This document shows positions 6,948 through 9,930 of a stretch of DNA of 9,930 nt, in pieces. The stretch comes from Lachnospiraceae bacterium. GTDB lineage: Bacteria; Bacillota; Clostridia; Oscillospirales; Ruminococcaceae. The translations under genes were made by a program, and so were the position numbers. The notes under the pieces were generated by a model that ran no database searches, was not told the origin of the DNA, and worked only from the letters and a program-made list of their open reading frames with translations. The stretch lies in contig JAMPFE010000070.1 in NCBI GenBank assembly GCA_023664705.1, positions 1-9,930 of the forward strand, read 5' to 3'. Position 1 is the first letter of the stretch. Each line of letters starts with the position of its first letter.

Positions 6948-8048
6948 ATGGAAGGTGATTTCCAGAATAGTCAGACAGAAATTGCGCACCCCGGGGAAAA
7001 AATAAAATTGTTACTTGAAGAACGGGGTATGTCGCAGAAGGAACTTGCTCTGCGAACAGGCGTATCGGACAAGCATATAAGCACCGTTTTGAGTGGTGAA
7101 AAGAGCATATCGGTATCATTTGCCCGCAAGTTGGCTGTCGTTTTTGAAACAGACTATGAGTATTGGACAAAGCTGCAAGCGGAATATGAAAACCATTTAT
7201 TAAGCCTTGAGGAAGAAAACGACATCAAACCCGAAGAAAAAGAACTGCTAAAGCCGCTGAAAGAAATATACGGGTTTTTAGTCAAAGAAGAAATGCTTCC
7301 CAACAATGGCGGCGATGCCGAAAAAGTGCTGCAACTCCGCAAATTCCTTTGCGTCACCGATTTGACCGCCGCTCTGAAAATAACATACAATGCCGCTTAT
7401 CGTGCACAGCTTAAATCAAATTCCGCTGTTGATGTAAGCGTTCTGTTCGTATGGCAGAGGCTTTGCGAGAAAATTACGGAAAACATTTGCGTTGCCGACA
7501 AGCTCAACACAGAGTTGCTTCATTCGAAAATAGGCGATATAAAGTTACTTATGTCAAGTGATGAGCCTGATTATTTCCGCAAACAGCTGCAAGATATTTT
7601 CGCTGAATGCGGCATTGCTTTCGGCGTTGTTCGGCATTTCAGAGGAGCGCCCGTACAAGGCTTCATCAAGAAAACCGAAAATGGGAGGAATATCCTCTGT
7701 ATGACTATCCGCAACGGACGTGCCGACAGCTTTTGGTTCACGCTGTTCCATGAGATAGGACATCTTATTCACGGTGACCTATCAATGCGTTTCGTTGATT
7801 TCTCATCAGTCAAAGGGGAAATCGAGAACGAGGCAGATAAATTCGCAGAGGACGCTATTATCGCACCCGAACTGTTTGACAATTTCGTAAACAAGCGTGA
7901 TTATAGGAATTTGACCGAAATACAAAATTTTTCCCAAAAAGCGGGCGTTCCCGTTTTTATGGTGATAGGACGCCTACAAAAGCTCTGTCTGCTTGATTGG
8001 TCTGCCTATTCCGGACTTATCCCGAAATTCAAATGGGTTGAGGAATAA
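6948..8048 (+). CDS. HTH (HigA/Xre-like) + ImmA/IrrE-type metallopeptidase regulator, 366 aa
   Basis: A two-domain cytoplasmic regulator. Residues ~12-68 are a HigA/Xre-like helix-turn-helix (HPGEKIKLLLEERGMSQKEL, GVSDKHISTVLSGEKSIS), followed by a helical middle region. The C-terminal part holds an ImmA/IrrE-type zinc peptidase: FTLFHEIGHLIHGD with HExxH at His268-Glu269 and His272, then ENEADKFAED, where Glu295 (or Glu293) would be the third ligand. Such proteins sense a signal and cleave or relieve a repressor, or act as antitoxin-like regulators. A GTG at 6939 is possible but lies inside the CGGAGG ribosome binding site (6934-6939), so the ATG at 6948, eight bases after it, is preferred. 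It is divergent from mod-res, with palindromes at both promoters; control of the R-M operon is therefore plausible. No adjacent toxin gene is seen. The exact target is unknown. Confidence 0.9.
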   Translation: MEGDFQNSQTEIAHPGEKIKLLLEERGMSQKELALRTGVSDKHISTVLSGEKSISVSFARKLAVVFETDYEYWTKLQAEYENHLLSLEEENDIKPEEKELLKPLKEIYGFLVKEEMLPNNGGDAEKVLQLRKFLCVTDLTAALKITYNAAYRAQLKSNSAVDVSVLFVWQRLCEKITENICVADKLNTELLHSKIGDIKLLMSSDEPDYFRKQLQDIFAECGIAFGVVRHFRGAPVQGFIKKTENGRNILCMTIRNGRADSFWFTLFHEIGHLIHGDLSMRFVDFSSVKGEIENEADKFAEDAIIAPELFDNFVNKRDYRNLTEIQNFSQKAGVPVFMVIGRLQKLCLLDWSAYSGLIPKFKWVEE

Positions 8049-8136
8049 GGGCGTTTATTGAAAGGGGGGTATGCGCTTGATTGTTCGCACACAAAAAATG
8101 CCGCGCTGACTGTTGGTAGCGGTCAACACGGCATTG

Positions 8137-8165
8137 CTCCGAATATTGCTATTCGAACTTCGCAA
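8137..8165 (+). repeat. 29-bp perfect direct repeat, copy 1
   Basis: Begins CTCCGAATATTGC and ends GAACTTCGCAA; identical to 8288-8316. It contains a 6-bp hairpin CGAATA/TATTCG with loop TTGC (8140-8155), which competes with the longer H2 stem. Confidence 0.9.
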
Positions 8166-8287
8166 TTATATTATAGCAGTATTCGGTGAAAATTGCAATA
8201 GGTGACCTTGAAATTTGTTAAAATCACCTATTGCGATTTCAAATCGTTGTTGAAAATTGTACATTTTCAACATTTGTCGGAATGCAT

Positions 8288-8316
8288 CTCCGAATATTGC
8301 TATTCGAACTTCGCAA
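8288..8316 (+). repeat. 29-bp perfect direct repeat, copy 2
   Basis: Identical over all 29 bases to 8137-8165, 151 bp downstream start to start, with 122 bp between the copies. Its 5' end forms the left arm of stem H5, whereas copy 1 pairs in H2 with a different partner. Confidence 0.9.
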
Positions 8317-8386
8317 ATTCTTTTAGCCTCTTTCGGAGATGTCGGAAACGGGATAATAATCCCACGGATTAGCCAAGGAGGTTAAA

Positions 8387-9082
8387 ATGGCGAAAGACAT
8401 CAAAGATATATGGAATTCGTTTATGTGTTCAGGGGCGGAATTTTCAGACAGTGATATTCCGTTCTGCCCTACAACAGCAACTGCACCGCCCCACTCTATA
8501 ATAACGTGGAGCGAGGCAAAGGCGATATACCATAAAAACGTAAAAAACGGCAATCCTGATTTCAAGCACGATGCGTTCGTGTGCTTTTACGAAAACGATT
8601 ACAAGTTCGATAGCACAAGAGGAATATGGCACGGATGTAAATTTGTTCTGAAGGTGTTGCGTCATTTTGCGGGAGCAATAACGCCGGATTTTTCGACATA
8701 TCAGGATTTCCCCGACCCGCTGAAACGTTATAACACATTTCGCATGAGGACATTCGGATTTTGGCTCGGGAAAAACGGCGTTGCTGTGATAAATAACGTG
8801 CGTTGGGGTACAGAGGAAACGTGGTGCTATTGCTATGATGGACTTCCTGACAACTCTATGCTGTGTATTGGAACAGTAGGCGGCAGCCCGCGCAAGATTA
8901 CAGACCGCAGCCGTTTTGAAGAAGGACTGTACGAGTTGGTAAGAAGAAAAAAGCCGCATACTATTCTTGTTTACGGCTCTGCCGATTATCCTTGCTTCGA
9001 CAAACTGCGCAAAATGGGAATAAGCATTATACCCTATCCAAGTAAAACGGCTTTGGCGTTTGAAAGGAGACGAGCGGTATGA
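8387..9082 (+). CDS. DUF4417 domain-containing protein, 231 aa
   Basis: A soluble protein of unknown biochemical role. Residues ~98-200 carry the pattern I associate with DUF4417: TPDFSTYQDFPDPLKRYNTF (99-118), RTFGFWLGKNGVAVINNVRW (121-140), WCYCYDGLP (146-154), IGTVGG (161-166), then PHTILVYGS (190-198) and a basic C-terminus. The family occurs often in phages and mobile elements of Firmicutes. No signal peptide or membrane segment is seen. The ATG at 8387 has AAGGAGG (8375-8381) five bases upstream; a small hairpin GGGAT/ATCCC (8350-8363) lies just before it. The last four bases overlap the start of the next gene (ATGA), so both are translated from one message. The 338-bp stretch ahead of it is highly structured and may be its leader. 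The family assignment is fairly firm; the function is not known. Confidence 0.8.
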   Translation: MAKDIKDIWNSFMCSGAEFSDSDIPFCPTTATAPPHSIITWSEAKAIYHKNVKNGNPDFKHDAFVCFYENDYKFDSTRGIWHGCKFVLKVLRHFAGAITPDFSTYQDFPDPLKRYNTFRMRTFGFWLGKNGVAVINNVRWGTEETWCYCYDGLPDNSMLCIGTVGGSPRKITDRSRFEEGLYELVRRKKPHTILVYGSADYPCFDKLRKMGISIIPYPSKTALAFERRRAV

Positions 9083-9513
9083 GCAAAGGTATTAGCAGAC
9101 TTTTTGATGGGACAATAGGTTCACCGCAACTTACTATTGGTATTGGATATCAGCCGGATTTTGGGAGAGATAGTGTAAATAAAAATCGGCTATATACCGT
9201 TAGAGTAAAGAATGAGTATTTACACGGACCGATTTGGGTTTACACTCCAGAGGGGGCTTTAACGGCACATTTTCCTGTTGTTTACAACGATATTACAGTT
9301 ATTGACCTTAACAATCGCGCTAACAGAATGTTTTCATCATACTATAAACTCAATGCAAATGGCAAGCCTTATAAATTTAACTTTGAACAAGAAAAGGCTG
9401 ATAAGGAGGAAATGCTTTCTATCATTGCTGCTCTCATAAGCAGACTTGATAAAATAAATGATGGAACATTTGTGATAGATGACTGCGAAAGTCAAAGATT
9501 GAAAGACCTGTAA
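9079..9513 (+). CDS. Hypothetical protein, 144 aa, coupled to the DUF4417 gene
   Basis: I do not recognise this protein. It begins MSKGISRLFDGTIGSPQLTI, has a middle part rich in short hydrophobic stretches that look like beta strands (RLYTVRVKNEY, GPIWVYTPEG, FPVVYNDITVIDL), and ends in a charged helical section (EQEKADKEEMLSIIAALISR). No signal peptide, membrane helix or catalytic motif is seen. The ATG overlaps the upstream stop as ATGA, with AAAGGAG nine bases before it, so it is surely translated with the DUF4417 protein and likely works with it. It appears AT-richer than that gene, which hints at a different origin. A terminator follows 13 bases after the stop. Confidence 0.8.
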   Translation: MSKGISRLFDGTIGSPQLTIGIGYQPDFGRDSVNKNRLYTVRVKNEYLHGPIWVYTPEGALTAHFPVVYNDITVIDLNNRANRMFSSYYKLNANGKPYKFNFEQEKADKEEMLSIIAALISRLDKINDGTFVIDDCESQRLKDL

Positions 9514-9526
9514 ATAATATGTTTGC

Positions 9527-9557
9527 CCGTCGAGCGTAAAACCTCGGCGGTATTTTT
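9527..9557 (+). terminator. Rho-independent terminator of the DUF4417 operon
   Basis: CCGTCGAG (9527-9534) pairs with CTCGGCGG (9543-9550), eight pairs with one G-U, an 8-nt loop, then TATTTTT. It is 13 bases after the stop of the 144-aa gene. Confidence 0.8.
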
Positions 9558-9672
9558 ATATTCATCGCTTTAACGATTTAGTGTGTATGGCACTGGATAT
9601 AACCTCGAAACACCGTTCTTTCATCGACAAATTTCGCAGAATATTCTTTAGGAAAAGTAGCTTGTTGTTTTC

Positions 9673-9688
9673 CGTTTTGTGCAAAACG
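9673..9688. promoter_or_regulatory. Tight palindrome, possible protein-binding site
   Basis: CGTTTTG and CAAAACG are perfect arms with only TG between them, too tight for an RNA hairpin with all pairs but a good shape for a dimeric DNA-binding protein. No promoter is adjacent, so its role is unclear. Confidence 0.35.
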
Positions 9689-9806
9689 ACGCACTGAAAT
9701 TCACCTTAGTAATGATGATTTTAATGATGCTAATTGAAAAACATTCTTCGTCTTTTAGTAAAAATGACACGACATAAAATGAGAATACGGTATACAAAAA
9801 CTGTCG

Positions 9807-9835
9807 TTTACAGACGTTCGCCCAAATGCTATAAT
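9807..9835 (+). promoter_or_regulatory. Sigma-A promoter for a gene beyond the window
   Basis: -35 TTTACA (9807-9812), 17-bp spacer, extended TGC and perfect -10 TATAAT (9830-9835). About 88 nt of leader is visible with no start codon preceded by a ribosome binding site, so the gene lies outside. Confidence 0.8.
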
Positions 9836-9851
9836 AAAATTAGTTAAGGAC

Positions 9852-9865
9852 AAGCCGCAAGGCTT
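9852..9865 (+). promoter_or_regulatory. Leader hairpin with GCAA tetraloop
   Basis: AAGCC (9852-9856) and GGCTT (9861-9865) enclose GCAA, a GNRA tetraloop, about 10 nt into the expected transcript of the 9807-9835 promoter. It probably stabilises the 5' end of the message. Confidence 0.5.
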
Positions 9866-9930
9866 ATCAACAAGTTCTTTGACAATTAAATAAACAAAAC
9901 GGCAAGCCCTTATACAATTCGCGAAAACAC

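Larger units (their letters stand above)
8097..8341. other. Run of back-to-back hairpins: candidate structured RNA or palindromic DNA element
   Basis: Five stems almost fill this stretch. H1: AATGCCG/CGGCATT (8097-8135), extended by TGTTG/CAACA inside. H2: CCGAATATTGCTAT (8139-8152) with ATAGCAGTATTCGG (8173-8186), 14 pairs with one G-U. H3: AAATTGCAATAGGTGA (8190-8205) with TCACCTATTGCGATTT (8224-8239), 16 pairs with one G-U. H4: GTTGAAAAT/ATTTTCAAC (8249-8271), 9 perfect pairs. H5: CATCTCCGAA/TTCGGAGATG (8285-8341), 10 perfect pairs. Only 3-13 nt separate neighbouring stems. It lies between the peptidase gene stop (8048) and the DUF4417 start (8387). No frame, promoter or T-tract is evident within it, so the strand is undecided. 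It could be a leader RNA, an independent small RNA, a MITE-like insertion, or a single-stranded-DNA element. Confidence 0.6.
9514..9930. other. Non-coding 417-bp stretch to the window end
   Basis: Holds the terminator at 9527-9557, a tight palindrome at 9673-9688, a short direct repeat TAATGATG (9710-9717, 9722-9729), and a promoter with leader at 9807-9930. A 36-codon frame from ATG 9587 has no ribosome binding site and no recognisable content. TTCTTTGACAATTAAATAAA (9877-9896) resembles a leader motif often seen ahead of mobile-element genes in clostridia; no matching -10 follows the TTGACA within it. Confidence 0.6.

Noticed and set aside
6948..8048. Antitoxin of a HigBA-type toxin-antitoxin pair
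   Set aside because: The HTH is HigA-like, but no small toxin gene lies up- or downstream; the peptidase domain points to an ImmA/IrrE-type regulator.
8137..8316. Attachment sites of a small inserted element
   Set aside because: The 29-bp direct repeats enclose only 122 bp with no gene; no integrase is seen. A duplicated structural module explains them better.
8097..8341. Retron non-coding RNA
   Set aside because: A retron needs a reverse transcriptase beside it; none is present in the window and the usual msr/msd layout is not evident.
8444..8959. 171-aa minus-strand frame
   Set aside because: Antisense shadow of the DUF4417 gene with no start signals.
9587..9697. Small gene of 36 codons
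   Set aside because: No ribosome binding site, no promoter close by and no recognisable sequence.

Overview
The window looks like part of an integrated mobile element in a low-to-moderate GC Firmicute, most likely a gut Clostridia/Oscillospirales-type organism. This rests on strong AGGAGG-type ribosome binding sites, sigma-A promoters with 17-bp spacers, rho-independent terminators, and a RepA/DUF6017-type replication protein of the kind found on clostridial integrative elements. The organism assignment is inference; there is no rRNA gene or other phylogenetic marker here.

Layout, left to right. (1) 3-734: C-terminal part of a replication-initiator-like protein, cut by the window edge. (2) 781-1095 (minus): small Xre-type regulator, divergent from (3) 1214-1649, a decayed Rossmann/SLOG-like gene broken by two frameshifts. 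(4) 1650-2427: a gene-free stretch with an intrinsic terminator, a degenerate tandem array of ~44-bp hairpin-bearing units, two strong hairpins and the terminator of the next operon. (5) 2428-6684 (minus): a complete Type III restriction-modification operon, mod then res, with mod reading first. (6) 6685-6947: divergent control region with a perfect -35/-10 pair in each direction, a perfect 11-bp inverted repeat over the mod -10, an 11-bp tandem repeat, and an operator-like palindrome at the other start point. (7) 6948-8048: an HTH + ImmA/IrrE-type zinc peptidase regulator. (8) 8097-8341: a run of back-to-back hairpins containing two copies of a perfect 29-bp direct repeat. (9) 8387-9513: a two-gene operon (DUF4417 protein plus an unrecognised 144-aa protein) with overlapping stop/start and a terminator. 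(10) 9558-9930: non-coding, ending in a clear promoter and leader for a gene beyond the window.

How the parts may work together. Mod methylates and, with Res, restricts foreign DNA. The divergent HTH-peptidase gene is placed to be a switch for the R-M operon and itself, because both promoters and their palindromes lie in one 263-bp region. The DUF4417 operon with its structured leader is the least explained unit and the best place to look for something undescribed. No toxin, nuclease effector, reverse transcriptase or CRISPR component other than the R-M genes is visible.
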